The position numbers were made by a program, and so were the translations under genes. Below are positions 37,285 to 46,902 of a stretch of 64,000 nt of DNA, piece after piece (the first letter of the stretch is position 1; each line of letters opens with the position of its first letter). The notes beneath the pieces are model-generated. The model was not told the DNA's origin and ran no database searches. It saw only the letters and a list, made by a program, of their open reading frames with translations. Origin of the DNA: Sphingopyxis sp. KK2 (GTDB taxonomy: Bacteria > Pseudomonadota > Alphaproteobacteria > Sphingomonadales > Sphingomonadaceae); assembly GCF_001990265.1 (NCBI RefSeq), contig NZ_LYVN01000002.1, positions 1-64,000 on the forward strand, in the 5' to 3' direction.

Positions 37285-38331
37285 ATGATCGATATCGCGC
37301 CGCCGCTTCGCCTTCGCCTCGACGCCGGGGCGCTTGTCGCCAACTGGCGCTGGCTGGCGGCACAAGGCGGAAGCGCGGCCTGCGGTGCGGCGATCAAGGC
37401 CAATGGCTATGGGCTCGGCGCGCGCGAAGTGATGCACCATCTGGCGGCCGCAGGGTGCCGCGATTTCTTTGTCGCGTCCTGGGCCGAGGCGGCGGCGCTG
37501 ATGCCGCTGCCCGCGGGCGTGGCGCTGTCAGTGCTCCACGGGGTGGGCGAGGCCGATATGGTCGCGGCGCGGACGCTGCCGGTGCGGCCGGTGCTGAACA
37601 GCGTCGAGCAGGTCGCGCGCTGGCGCGCGGGCGGCGACGCGCGGCCGTGCGACGTCATGGTCGACACCGGGATGAGCCGGCTCGGGTTGCGCGTCGAGGA
37701 GGCGCTGGGCGGCGCGCTCGATGGGCTGGTCATCGAGACCCTGCTCAGCCATCTCGCCTCGGCCGATGAGGACAGCGCGCAAAATGCGCAGCAGCTCGCG
37801 GCGTTTGGGGCGCTGCGCGAGGCTATTCCAGCGCGGCGCTACAGCCTCGCGAACAGCGCGGGGATATGTCTCGGCGCCGACTACGCCTTCGACCTGACGC
37901 GGCCCGGCATCGCGCTCTATGGCGGGCTGCCGCGCGCCGATGCGGCGGGGCAGCTGCGCCAGGTGGTCTTTCCCGAGGCGCGCGTGCTGCAACTGCGCGA
38001 CGTGCGCGCGGGCGAGACCGTCGGTTATGGCGCGAGCTGGACCGCAGCCGCCGACAGCCGCATCGCGGTGACCAATCTGGGCTATGCCGACGGCTATCTG
38101 CGCTGCCATGCGGGTCATGGCGGTGCGACATGGAACGGCGCGGCGCTGCCGCTGATCGGGCGCGTGTCGATGGACCTGACGGCGTTCGATGCCAGCGGTG
38201 CGGGCACGCTGGGCGAGGGCGACTGGCTGGCGATCGATTACGACCTGCCGACGACGGCGACGGCGAGCGGGCTCTCGCAATATGAATTGCTCACCGGGCT
38301 GGGCGACCGTTTCGAGCGTCGCTGGGGCTGA
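37285..38331 (+). CDS. alr: alanine racemase
   Basis: A 348-residue PLP-dependent racemase that makes D-alanine. The PLP lysine is K38 in GAAIKANGYGLG, and the second catalytic residue is the tyrosine in VGYGASWTA, about 250. VSMDLTAF near the C-terminus carries the conserved Met-Asp. ATG 37285 is preceded by GGGGCAGGGG. It follows the MHS gene by 42 bases; whether the two are cotranscribed is unclear. Confidence 0.92.
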   Translation: MIDIAPPLRLRLDAGALVANWRWLAAQGGSAACGAAIKANGYGLGAREVMHHLAAAGCRDFFVASWAEAAALMPLPAGVALSVLHGVGEADMVAARTLPVRPVLNSVEQVARWRAGGDARPCDVMVDTGMSRLGLRVEEALGGALDGLVIETLLSHLASADEDSAQNAQQLAAFGALREAIPARRYSLANSAGICLGADYAFDLTRPGIALYGGLPRADAAGQLRQVVFPEARVLQLRDVRAGETVGYGASWTAAADSRIAVTNLGYADGYLRCHAGHGGATWNGAALPLIGRVSMDLTAFDASGAGTLGEGDWLAIDYDLPTTATASGLSQYELLTGLGDRFERRWG

Positions 38332-38370
38332 GCAGAGGCGCCCGGGTAGCGGGAGAAAGCGGACCGGCAT

Positions 38371-38514
38371 CCTCCCTGTGGCGAAGCCATGGGGCGGGGG
38401 AGCGCAGCGAAGCGGTGGTGGACGGCCGCGGAAAGCCTGCACGACGACTGACAGCGTCAGCCCCTCCGTCAGCGCTTCGCGCTGCCAACTCCCCGTCGCT
38501 GCGCGACAGGGAGG
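38371..38514. repeat. intergenic repeat-like element with terminal inverted repeats
   Basis: CCTCCCTGT (38371-38379) and ACAGGGAGG (38506-38514) close a ~144-base non-coding stretch with inner palindromes such as GCGCTTCGCGC. It resembles the mobile-looking intergenic repeats of other sphingomonads. It holds no gene. Confidence 0.5.
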
Positions 38515-38560
38515 ATATTGAACGTCCGTTCCCGACCTCAAAACCACCACGCCCCAAAAG

Positions 38561-38591
38561 AAAAAGGCCGCCTTCCCGAAGGAAGGCGGCC
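38561..38591 (-). terminator. rho-independent terminator of the TonB-dependent receptor gene
   Basis: An 11-base perfect stem (38566-38576 with 38581-38591), a TTCG tetraloop on the minus strand and a following run of T residues (A run at 38561-38565 on the plus strand). It lies 26 bases after the receptor stop. Confidence 0.92.
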
Positions 38592-38617
38592 CGTTTCGGT
38601 GGCCGGAGCCGACTGGC

Positions 38618-41600
38618 TTACCAGCTGGCTTTGATACCGGCGTAGAAGTAACGGCCGAAGCTGTCGAACGGATCGCCCGCAGCGGTGCCAAGCAGGCCCA
38701 GCGGCGGCAGCTTGTCGAACACGTTGTCGACGCCGACGTAGAAGTTGAACTTCTTGTCGATTTCGAGGTTCGCGCGGAAGCTGTGGTAGAACACGTCCGG
38801 ATAGGTGACTTCGGCGAACGCATCGGGGTTCGTCGGCGGCAGGAGCACGATGTCGCCCGGGGTACAGGTTCCGCCGCCCAGCGGGATGTTGCCGCTGGTC
38901 GGGCAAGCGCCCTTGTACGGATGCTGGGCTTCGTAGGTGCCGATGGTCTGCTTGCCGATATAGCGAACGGTCCAGCCGAGATCGAATTCACCGAAGTCGT
39001 AGTTGATGCTGGCGTTCGCAGCCCAACGCGGATCACCGAGTTCGCTCATCTGGCGGTTCGGTTCGAGCGCATTGAGCGGGTTGGTGAAGTTGTCGAGGCG
39101 CAGCAGGTGCGTCGCGATGGCGCGGAACGACAGGCGGTGGCCGTTGTCGAACGTCCGGCGATACTGGACGTCGAGGTCGACACCTTCGGTCTTCTGCGCC
39201 GCGAAGTTCACGCCGCCCGAGATCACCGCCGGTTCGATGAAGAAGCCGGCCGAGTTACGCTGCACGGTCGCGCAGAACGGGTTGTCGATGCCCGTCGAGC
39301 TATCATAGCACAGGTCGATGATCTGCTGCGCGCCAAGCGCCGAGATCAGGCTTTCGACCTTGATCTTGTAATAGTCGACGGTGAAGTTGAAGCCCGGCAG
39401 GAAGCTGGGTTCAACGACGATGCCGAGCGTCAGGCTCTTGCCGATTTCGTTCTGCAGGGTGGGGTTGCCGCCCGACAGGAAGCCCGTGGTCTGGCTGTTC
39501 GCGATCGTGTTGATGAAACCGACCGGAACGCCCGCTGCGGCGCAGTTCGCGACGCGATTCGGCCCGTTGTTGATGCGGCTGACGTCGCACGGGTCGGCAA
39601 TCTGCGCGAAGTTTTCGCTCGGCGTCGAGAACAGGTCGCTCTGCGTCGGGGTACGAACCGACTTTGCGTAAGCGGCGCGGAAACGGACGTCCGGGATCGG
39701 CGCATACAGGCCCTGGACGTTATACGCCCAGACGGTGCCGGCGGCGCTGTTATAGTCCGAAACGCGCGCAGCGGCGCTGACCGACAGTTCTTCGGCGAAG
39801 GGCATGTTGGCGAGCAGCGGAACGCTGACTTCGCCGAATGCTTCCTTCACGGTCAGCTTCGCGGGGTCGAACGGCGGGATCGCGTTGAGGAACGTGCCGC
39901 CGCTGGCGACCAGGTCGTCATAGGCCGAATAGGCGGTTTCTTCACGATATTCGGCGCCGAAAGCGAAGCCGATCGGACCACCCGGCAGTTCGAACAGCTG
40001 CGACAGGTCGCCGTTGACGCTTGCCGTGGCAACGAATTCCTCAGCCTTTTCCTTGCGGAGCGAGTCGGTGTTGATGAACGCGAGCGCTGCGGCGCTGGGC
40101 TGGCCGCTGCCGAACAGGTTGATCGGCACGCAGTCCGGGCGGTCGTTCGTCGTGATCGCGTCGGCGTTGACGCGGCAGACGATCTGGCCCGAGCTGTTGC
40201 GCACGGCGTCATAGGCAAGCAGGAAGCCGTCCAGATTGCCCTGTTCGTCATACAGCTTGAGGTTGTTCAGCGACTTCATACGCGTGTCGAGACGGCCGTA
40301 GTTCGCCGAGATTTCGTAACCCCAGTCGTCGTTGAACGTGCCTTCGACACCAGCGACGATGCGGTAGGTTTCACGCGTGTGATATTCGCCGCGGCCGCCG
40401 AAGTCCGTGTTGAAACGCGAAATCGCGAAGGGGGTAGCGTCAGGCGTTGCGCCGCAGACACCGAAGCCCGAGAGCGTCTGGAAGGCTTGAGTGGTAAGGA
40501 ACGGGTTGTCGCAACGCAGTTCCGGAATAGCCGCAAACTGTTCGTCGGTATTTGCAAAGAAACCGGCGAGCGAGCCTTGGAAGAAGCTCGGCTGACCTTC
40601 CTGAACCGCGTTCACGCGAACATATTTGGCTTCGATGAACGGACGGAAGGCGTCGCTGACGTCATAGTGCGCGAGCAGGTTGATCGCATAGCGCTTCAGG
40701 CCGGCAGCGAGCTGGCCGGTGTTGCGCAGCGTCGAGCCCGCGCCGCCCTGCTGGTTACCGGTCGAACCGATGTCCGAGAAGGAGTCGTCGGGCGTGTCGA
40801 TGAAGAGATCGCCGTTCGGAGCGAAGCGCAGGTAACGACGACGCGCGGCCGACGTGGCGTCGATCGCCCCGAGGGTGCCGCCGTCGCTGATCGATGCGTT
40901 CTTGATGCCGCACAGGAAGGTGCTGTCGGGAATGCCGTCGCCCGCCTGGGTCTCGTCGGTGGTGCGGTCGGTCTGCTGGAACTGGCAGCGGCCCGAATAG
41001 GCGCCGGTCAGGCCGTCACGGTCGGTGAAGTAGAGCGGATCGGATTCGGCATATTCGGCCGACACGGCGATGTTGCCGCGGCCGTCGGCGAAATTCTTGC
41101 CCCAGGTGCCGCTGACGAACAGGTTGCCGCGGTCGCCGCGCGACGAGACGCCGCCCTGCGCGCGCAGGCTCAGGCCGTCATAGTTGCGCTTGGTGATGAA
41201 GTTGACGACGCCGGCGACGGCGTCCGAGCCGTAGATCGCCGAGTTGCCGCCGGTGACGATGTCGACGCGCTCGAGCAGGTCGACCGGGATCGTGTTGACG
41301 TCGACCAGATAGTCGCCCGGCAGCGCGGTGATGTGACGTTTGCCGTTGACGAGCACCAGCGTGCGCGAAATGCCGAGGCCGCGAAGATCGAGGATGTTCA
41401 GGCCGGCGGTGCCGATGAAGCGGGTCGAGTTGCCCTGGCTGAAGGTCGAGCGCAGCGACGGAAGGTCGTTCAGCGCGTCACCCAGCGAGACGTCGCCGGT
41501 GTCGGTCAGATCGCCGACATCGACCGAGGTCAGCGGAACCGACGATTCGAGCGTCGGGCGCGAAATGCGCGATCCGGTGACGACGATCGCGCGGTCGGTA

Positions 41601-41734
41601 TTTTCGTCCGAATCGCAGACGCCATTCTCATTGGCGTCGACGCAATCGGCGGCAGCTTGTGCGAAAACAGGCTGGCTCACGGACATGGCTACTGCAACGG
41701 CAGCAGCACCCATAAGCAGGTGCGACTTGTTCAT
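38618..41734 (-). CDS. TonB-dependent outer-membrane receptor
   Basis: A 1038-residue receptor. Residues 1-26 are a signal peptide (cleavage after VFA). A short acidic segment with two cysteines follows (C31 and C40, DANENGVCDSDEN), then the TonB box AIVVTGSRI (~49-57). The plug holds LVLVNGKRH and GGNSAIYGSDAVAGVVNFITK; the rest is a 22-strand beta-barrel ending in FYAGIKASW. ATG 41734 with GGGGAG upstream is preferred over an upstream in-frame codon. Large receptors of this group import siderophores, cobalamin, sugars or oligomers; substrate unknown. It is a single-gene unit with its own terminator. Confidence 0.92.
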   Translation of the reverse strand: MNKSHLLMGAAAVAVAMSVSQPVFAQAAADCVDANENGVCDSDENTDRAIVVTGSRISRPTLESSVPLTSVDVGDLTDTGDVSLGDALNDLPSLRSTFSQGNSTRFIGTAGLNILDLRGLGISRTLVLVNGKRHITALPGDYLVDVNTIPVDLLERVDIVTGGNSAIYGSDAVAGVVNFITKRNYDGLSLRAQGGVSSRGDRGNLFVSGTWGKNFADGRGNIAVSAEYAESDPLYFTDRDGLTGAYSGRCQFQQTDRTTDETQAGDGIPDSTFLCGIKNASISDGGTLGAIDATSAARRRYLRFAPNGDLFIDTPDDSFSDIGSTGNQQGGAGSTLRNTGQLAAGLKRYAINLLAHYDVSDAFRPFIEAKYVRVNAVQEGQPSFFQGSLAGFFANTDEQFAAIPELRCDNPFLTTQAFQTLSGFGVCGATPDATPFAISRFNTDFGGRGEYHTRETYRIVAGVEGTFNDDWGYEISANYGRLDTRMKSLNNLKLYDEQGNLDGFLLAYDAVRNSSGQIVCRVNADAITTNDRPDCVPINLFGSGQPSAAALAFINTDSLRKEKAEEFVATASVNGDLSQLFELPGGPIGFAFGAEYREETAYSAYDDLVASGGTFLNAIPPFDPAKLTVKEAFGEVSVPLLANMPFAEELSVSAAARVSDYNSAAGTVWAYNVQGLYAPIPDVRFRAAYAKSVRTPTQSDLFSTPSENFAQIADPCDVSRINNGPNRVANCAAAGVPVGFINTIANSQTTGFLSGGNPTLQNEIGKSLTLGIVVEPSFLPGFNFTVDYYKIKVESLISALGAQQIIDLCYDSSTGIDNPFCATVQRNSAGFFIEPAVISGGVNFAAQKTEGVDLDVQYRRTFDNGHRLSFRAIATHLLRLDNFTNPLNALEPNRQMSELGDPRWAANASINYDFGEFDLGWTVRYIGKQTIGTYEAQHPYKGACPTSGNIPLGGGTCTPGDIVLLPPTNPDAFAEVTYPDVFYHSFRANLEIDKKFNFYVGVDNVFDKLPPLGLLGTAAGDPFDSFGRYFYAGIKASW

Positions 41735-42234
41735 TTGGTAACTCCCCGGTTGCCCGTTCAAAAATAGAGATGAACGGATTGACAGCTAGAAAGCCCGAAA
41801 TCGGAAAGCGCACAACCCCTGGGGGGCAAATTTTCCACCGCTTTGCCGCATCGTCATGACATTGTGTCATTTTCGCAACACTGGTCGACGCTGACTGGGG
41901 AAAGGCCTTGAATAATAAGCTTGTTGCAGCGCGACATGAAGCGGCGAGGGGATGGGCAAGGATGCAGTCATTATGTCAATGCAACGGTTTCTTGTGAAAC
42001 TATATTACTTTTGAGCGGTGGTGACGTCGATAACGAGGTCGCGATTGCCATCGCCGGGCTCCACCCGGCTTTGCCTATTAAGACAGTATCGCGAAGCTGC
42101 GCTCACGAATCGCCATTGGCCCTTCGGCTCATGTTGCGATGCATCATATATTGGTGCTAATGCCCATGTTCCGAATTCAAATAAGCCGGAGCGGCGGGGT
42201 CGCCTTTGCCACCGGACCAGGGAGCAGCATCACC
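41735..42234. other. 500-base non-coding gap between the receptor gene and phaR
   Basis: The gap separates two divergent genes and must hold both promoters. It is less GC-rich than the coding DNA. Short open frames (for example 41921-42160) have cysteine-rich, unlikely translations without ribosome-binding sites. I saw no tRNA, riboswitch or Fur-like palindrome. Confidence 0.6.
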
Positions 42235-42771
42235 ATGGCGAAGTCCAAGGCGCCGACCGATGGCGACACGGTCATCATCAAGAAATATGCGAACCGACGC
42301 CTCTATGACACCGAGCGCAGCTGCTACATCACGCTCGAGGATCTGGGCACGATGGTGCGCGACGGGCGCGAATTCAGCGTGCTCGATGCCAAGAGCGGCG
42401 AGGATATTACGCATAATGTGCTGACCCAGATCATCATGGACGAGGAAACGCGCGGCGAGACGCTGCTGCCCGTCAATTTCCTGCGCCAGCTGATCGGGAT
42501 GTACGGCGACAAGATGCAGTCGATGGTGCCGCAATATCTCGAAGCCTCGATGGCGACCTTCCGCAAGAACCAGCAGGATGTCCGCGCCGCGCTCGAAGGC
42601 GCCCTCGGGTCGAACCCATTGGCCGAGCTGACGCGCCGGAACCTCGAAATGTTCCAGCAGGCGACCAGCGCCTTCATTCCGGGCGCCTCGAACACCAAGG
42701 CGAAGGACGCCGAAATCGCCGCGCTCAAGGCCGAAGTCGCCGAACTGAAGGCCGAGCTCGCCAAGAAATAA
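42235..42771 (+). CDS. phaR: polyhydroxyalkanoate synthesis repressor PhaR
   Basis: A 178-residue regulator. The N-terminal PHB/PHA accumulation DNA-binding domain has the hallmark VIIKKYANRRLYDT (~14-27) and ITLEDLGTMV. Middle ILPVNFLRQLIGMYG-like segment follows, and the C-terminal 30 residues are an Ala/Lys/Glu coiled coil. PhaR binds PHB granules and represses phasin and pha genes when polymer is absent. No pha genes are in this window. ATG 42235 matches the usual PhaR start; the frame is open further upstream. Confidence 0.92.
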   Translation: MAKSKAPTDGDTVIIKKYANRRLYDTERSCYITLEDLGTMVRDGREFSVLDAKSGEDITHNVLTQIIMDEETRGETLLPVNFLRQLIGMYGDKMQSMVPQYLEASMATFRKNQQDVRAALEGALGSNPLAELTRRNLEMFQQATSAFIPGASNTKAKDAEIAALKAEVAELKAELAKK

Positions 42772-42811
42772 TCGGGGCGCTCTCCCGCCCCCAGCATAGA
42801 AATCAGGACAA

Positions 42812-44338
42812 ATGGTCAAACATGCGCTCAGCGTAACCCGGCAGGCCGACTTCGCGGCCTGGTATCAGGATGTCATTGCCGAAGCCGACCTCGCCGAGGA
42901 ATCGGGGGTGCGCGGCTGCATGGTCATCAAGCCGTGGGGCTATGGCATCTGGGAACGAATCCAGACGGTGATGGACGCCGCGATCAAGGATGCCGGCGTC
43001 CAGAACGCCTATTTCCCGCTCTTCATTCCCTTGAGCTTCTTTGAAAAGGAAGCCGACCATGTCGATGGTTTTGCAAAGGAAATGGCGGTCGTTACCCACC
43101 ATCGCCTGATCGCGAACGACAAGGGCAAGCTGGTTCCCGATCCCGAGGCGAAGCTCGAGGAGCCGCTGATCGTGCGCCCGACGTCGGAGACGGTGATCGG
43201 CAGCGCGATGAGCCGCTGGGTGCAGAGCTGGCGCGACCTGCCGCTCAAGGTCAACCAGTGGGCGAATGTTGTGCGCTGGGAGATGCGCACGCGCATGTTC
43301 CTGCGCACCAGCGAATTCCTGTGGCAGGAGGGCCATACCGCGCACGCCGACCGCGACGACGCGATGGCCGAAACGCTGCGCGCGCTCGAAATGTACCGCG
43401 CCTTCGCCGAGGATGTGCTCGCGATGCCCGTCGTGGCGGGCGAAAAGCCCGAGAATGAGCGTTTCCCGGGCGCGGTCGCGACCTATTCGATCGAGGCGAT
43501 GATGCAGGACGGCAAGGCGCTGCAAGCCGGCACCTCGCATTATCTCGGCACCGGCTTCGCCGAGGCGGCGAACATCCGCTACCAGGACAAGGACGGCGGC
43601 CACAGCCTGTGCCACACGACGAGCTGGGGCACCTCGACGCGAATGATCGGCGGCGTCATCATGACGCATGGCGATGACGACGGGCTGCGCTGTCCGCCGC
43701 GCATCGCGCCGCACCAGATCGTGATCGTGCCGATGCTGCGCGAGAATGACGAAGACGCGGCGATCCTCGATTATTGCCGCGATCTCGAGGTGCAGCTCAA
43801 GGCGCTCGACGCGTTCCGCGAACCCGTGCGCGTGCTGCTCGACACCGGCGGCGCCAAGGCGCAGACCAAGCGCTGGGGCTGGGTCAAGAAGGGCGCACCG
43901 GTGATCGTCGAGATCGGCCCGCGCGACGTAGCCGGCGGCAATGTCGCGGTGATCCGCCGCGACCGGCTGTATCAGGAGAGCGGCAAGCTCGACACCGCGT
44001 TCGTCGCGAAGGGCGATTTCGTTGCCGCCGCGGTGGCGACGCTCGAGGAGATCCAGGCCAATCTCCATGCCGAGGCCAAGGCGCGGCTCGATGCGAACAT
44101 CAGCCGCGATGTCACGGATCTGAAAGCGCATTTCGCGGGCGACGACAAGTTCGTCGGCTGGGCCGAGGTGCAATGGTCGCGCCCGAGCGGTGCTGCGCTC
44201 GACAAGATCGTCGAGCAGCTGAAGGCGCTCAAGCTGACGATGCGCAACACCCCGCTCGATGCCGCCCCGGCAGACGGCGCCTGCTTCTTCACCGGCGAGC
44301 CGGCGGTCGAACGGGTACTCGTCGGGCGGACCTATTGA
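42812..44338 (+). CDS. proS: prolyl-tRNA synthetase, eukaryote/archaea-like type
   Basis: A 508-residue class II aminoacyl-tRNA synthetase. The N-terminal GCMVIKPWGYGIWERIQ (~36-52) and PLFIPLSFFEKEADHVDGF are diagnostic of the eukaryote-like (type 3) ProRS; motif 2 is VNQWANVVRWEMRTR and LRTSEFLWQEGHTAHA, and motif 3 includes PPRIAPHQIVIVPM for the anticodon-binding domain. The bacterial editing insertion is missing, and the C-terminal domain ends in VLVGRTY. ATG 42812 follows AGGACAA. Confidence 0.92.
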   Translation: MVKHALSVTRQADFAAWYQDVIAEADLAEESGVRGCMVIKPWGYGIWERIQTVMDAAIKDAGVQNAYFPLFIPLSFFEKEADHVDGFAKEMAVVTHHRLIANDKGKLVPDPEAKLEEPLIVRPTSETVIGSAMSRWVQSWRDLPLKVNQWANVVRWEMRTRMFLRTSEFLWQEGHTAHADRDDAMAETLRALEMYRAFAEDVLAMPVVAGEKPENERFPGAVATYSIEAMMQDGKALQAGTSHYLGTGFAEAANIRYQDKDGGHSLCHTTSWGTSTRMIGGVIMTHGDDDGLRCPPRIAPHQIVIVPMLRENDEDAAILDYCRDLEVQLKALDAFREPVRVLLDTGGAKAQTKRWGWVKKGAPVIVEIGPRDVAGGNVAVIRRDRLYQESGKLDTAFVAKGDFVAAAVATLEEIQANLHAEAKARLDANISRDVTDLKAHFAGDDKFVGWAEVQWSRPSGAALDKIVEQLKALKLTMRNTPLDAAPADGACFFTGEPAVERVLVGRTY

Positions 44339-44342
44339 TTTT

Positions 44343-44493
44343 GTTCGCGCGGAGACCCGGAGACGCGGAGAGGTTGCGCCTGCCGCAAAGCGGCTCTTCT
44401 CGTCCATCGCTGCGGCCCGCCGCGTCGTTGAAGGAGAGAATGGGCCTGTCGGCCCGAACTGACATCTCCGCGTCTCCGCGTCTCCGCGCGAAC
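44343..44493. repeat. 151-base element with long terminal inverted repeats
   Basis: The left arm at 44343-44372 (GTTCGCGCGGAGAC..., with GGAGAC/GCGGAG units) and the right arm at 44466-44493 (...GTCTCCGCGCGAAC) are inverted copies of about 28 bases. The inner part has further short palindromes (GGGCCTGTCGGCCC). It lies between proS and rnr and has no coding potential. Confidence 0.65.
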
Positions 44494-44507
44494 CATTTGG
44501 ACGTCCG

Positions 44508-46814
44508 ATGAAAAAGCCCAAGCCGCAGCCCGGCCTGCCCACGCCCGACCAGATCATGCGTTTCATCGAGCAGAGCCCCGGCGCGGTCGGCAAGCGAGAG
44601 ATCGCCAAGCATTTCGGGCTCCACGGCGCCGACAAGATCGCGCTGAAGGCGCTGCTCAAGGACATGACCGACGAGGGGATCGTCGATCTGGCGCCGGGGC
44701 GCGCGTTCCACAAGCACGGCGGATTGCCCAAGGTAACGGTGCTGCGCGTCGTCGCGATCGAGGGCAGCAACCTCTGGGCGGTGCCCGATCGCTGGGAAGC
44801 CTCGACCCCGCCGCCGCGGGTGCGCGTGATGGAGCAGGGGCGCAAGGGCGCGCTCGGCATCGGCGACCGCATCCTTGCGCGCACCGAGGAACGCGGCAGC
44901 GGGCATGTCGCGCATCCGATGAAGCGGTTGCAGGCGAGCGCCGAGCTGATCGTCGGCGTGCTCGTCCACGACGTCGGCCCGGGCGGCAAGGCGATGACCT
45001 GGCTGCGCCCCGCCGACAAGCGCGCGCGCTTCGACTTCGCGGTCGCCGACATGGGCGATGCGGCGATCGGCGACCTCGTGCGCGCCGAACTGACCGGCCG
45101 CGGGCCCGCGACCAAGGCGAAGGTGATCGAACGCATCGGCGATCCCTTTGCGCCCAAGGCGCTGAGCATGATCGCGATTGCGCGCCACGAAATCCCGCAT
45201 GTCTTCAGCGGCGAGACGATCGCCGAGGCCGAGCGCGCGGCGAAACTGCCGCTGACGCCCGAGGGGCGCGAGGATCTGCGCGCGCTGCCGATCGTCGCGA
45301 TCGACCCGATCGACGCGCGCGACCATGACGATGCGGTGTGGGCGGCGCCCGACGAGGATCCGGGCAACAAGGGCGGTTTCCGGGCGATCGTCGCGATTGC
45401 GGACGTCAGCTATTATGTGCGGCCAGACGGCGAACTCGACCGCGAGGCGCGGCGGCGCGGCAACAGCGTCTATTTCCCCGACCGCGTCGTGCCGATGTTG
45501 CCCGAAATCTTGTCCGCCGGCGTCTGTTCGCTGAAGGCGGGCGAGGATCGTGCCGCGATGGCGTGCCATCTCGTCATCGACAGCCATGGCAAGGTGACGT
45601 CATGGCGTTTCACCCGCGCGCTGGTGCGGCTGCGCGCGAACATCGCCTATGAACATGCGCAGGCAGCCTATGACGCGAACGAGGCGCGCGAGGCGTGGGA
45701 CGGCGATGTGCTGCCTGCGCTCAAGGCGCTTTGGGCTTGCTGGGCGCTGCTCGCCAAGGCGCGCGCGGCGCGCAATCCGCTCGACCTCGACCTGCCTGAG
45801 CGGCAGGTGATCCTCGACGAGGCGGGCGGCATCGCCGAAATCCGCGTCCGCGACCGGCTCGATTCGATGCGGCTGATCGAGGATTATATGATCGCGGCGA
45901 ATGTCGCGGCGGCGAAGGCGCTCGAGGCGAAGAAATCGCCGGTGATGTATCGCATCCACGAGCCGCCGAGCCGCGAGAAGCTCGTCAGCCTCAAGGAATA
46001 TCTCGAAACCTTCGAACAGAGCTTCGCGCTGGGACAGGTGATCACGCCCGCGGTGTTCAACCGGCTGATCGACGGTTTTTCAGAGGACGACCGACTGCCC
46101 GAGATTATGCAGGCAATCCTGCGCAGCCAGACGCAGGCCTATTATGGCCCCGCCAATTCGGGCCATTTCGGCCTCGCGCTCGGCAGCTATGCGCATTTCA
46201 CGTCGCCGATCCGCCGCTATGCCGATTTGATCGTCCACCGCGCACTGGTCGACAGCTATCGACTCGAAGTGCCTGGAAAGGCGAAGGATTTGCCGCAGCG
46301 TACCGGGCTGGGCGAGGCCGATGCCAAGGGGCTGTCGCGCATCGGCGAGGCGATCAGCGCGCTCGAACGCCGCGCGATGGAGGCCGAGCGCGAGACGATC
46401 GACCGCTATGTCGCGGCCTATCTGGCGAACAAGGCGGGCGAGATCGTCGCGGCGCGGATCACCGGGGTGCAGCCCTTCGGCTTTTTCGCGACGGTCGACG
46501 GCCTGGGCGGCGACGGGCTGGTGCCGGTGTCTATATTGGGCAGCGAGCGCTTCTTCTATGACGAGGCGGCGCGGACGCTGGTCAGCGAGCATGGCCGGGT
46601 GAGTTTCAGCACCGGGCAGCGGCTCGACCTGCGGCTGATGGAGGCGAACCCGGTGAGCGGCGCGCTGCGCTTCGAGTTGCCCGATGCGCCCGAGGGCGGC
46701 TTTCGCGATCGTCCGGTGCGGCGCGACGGGCTGAAGAAGGACAAGGCGGGCAAGCATGTGGTCGGCAAGCGCGGGCGGCCGGCGAATATCAAGCACAAGG
46801 GCAAGCGTCGTTAG
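44508..46814 (+). CDS. rnr: ribonuclease R
   Basis: A 768-residue 3-prime to 5-prime exoribonuclease of the RNB family, able to degrade structured RNA. Order of domains: N-terminal winged helix (~8-60), cold-shock domains (~70-225), catalytic RNB with the acidic site IDPIDARDHDDAV (~265-277) and GHFGLALGSYAHFTSPIRRYAD as the C-terminal RNB hallmark, S1 domain (~645-725), and a Lys/Arg-rich tail (~735-768). The stop is followed by a REP-like element. Confidence 0.95.
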   Translation: MKKPKPQPGLPTPDQIMRFIEQSPGAVGKREIAKHFGLHGADKIALKALLKDMTDEGIVDLAPGRAFHKHGGLPKVTVLRVVAIEGSNLWAVPDRWEASTPPPRVRVMEQGRKGALGIGDRILARTEERGSGHVAHPMKRLQASAELIVGVLVHDVGPGGKAMTWLRPADKRARFDFAVADMGDAAIGDLVRAELTGRGPATKAKVIERIGDPFAPKALSMIAIARHEIPHVFSGETIAEAERAAKLPLTPEGREDLRALPIVAIDPIDARDHDDAVWAAPDEDPGNKGGFRAIVAIADVSYYVRPDGELDREARRRGNSVYFPDRVVPMLPEILSAGVCSLKAGEDRAAMACHLVIDSHGKVTSWRFTRALVRLRANIAYEHAQAAYDANEAREAWDGDVLPALKALWACWALLAKARAARNPLDLDLPERQVILDEAGGIAEIRVRDRLDSMRLIEDYMIAANVAAAKALEAKKSPVMYRIHEPPSREKLVSLKEYLETFEQSFALGQVITPAVFNRLIDGFSEDDRLPEIMQAILRSQTQAYYGPANSGHFGLALGSYAHFTSPIRRYADLIVHRALVDSYRLEVPGKAKDLPQRTGLGEADAKGLSRIGEAISALERRAMEAERETIDRYVAAYLANKAGEIVAARITGVQPFGFFATVDGLGGDGLVPVSILGSERFFYDEAARTLVSEHGRVSFSTGQRLDLRLMEANPVSGALRFELPDAPEGGFRDRPVRRDGLKKDKAGKHVVGKRGRPANIKHKGKRR

Positions 46815-46822
46815 TTAGGACT

Positions 46823-46898
46823 CGTCATTGCGAGCGAAGCGAAGCAATCCAGAGTAGCGTAAGCCGCCCTGGATTGCTTCGCTTCGCTCGCAATGACG
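46823..46898. repeat. REP-like inverted repeat, family B copy 2
   Basis: Arms CGTCATTGCGAGCGAAGCG... and ...CGCTTCGCTCGCAATGACG. It matches the copy at 34045-34122 in nearly all arm positions. It lies between the convergent rnr and the XRE regulator gene. Confidence 0.82.
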
Positions 46899-46902
46899 AA
46901 GT

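Noticed and set aside
38783-41767. Long plus-strand open frame opposite the TonB-dependent receptor gene
   Set aside because: Its translation is Arg/Ala/Val-rich without motifs, while the minus strand encodes a complete receptor with a terminator.
41921-42160. Possible small gene between the receptor and phaR
   Set aside because: No ribosome-binding site, unlikely amino-acid make-up and overlap with the promoter region.
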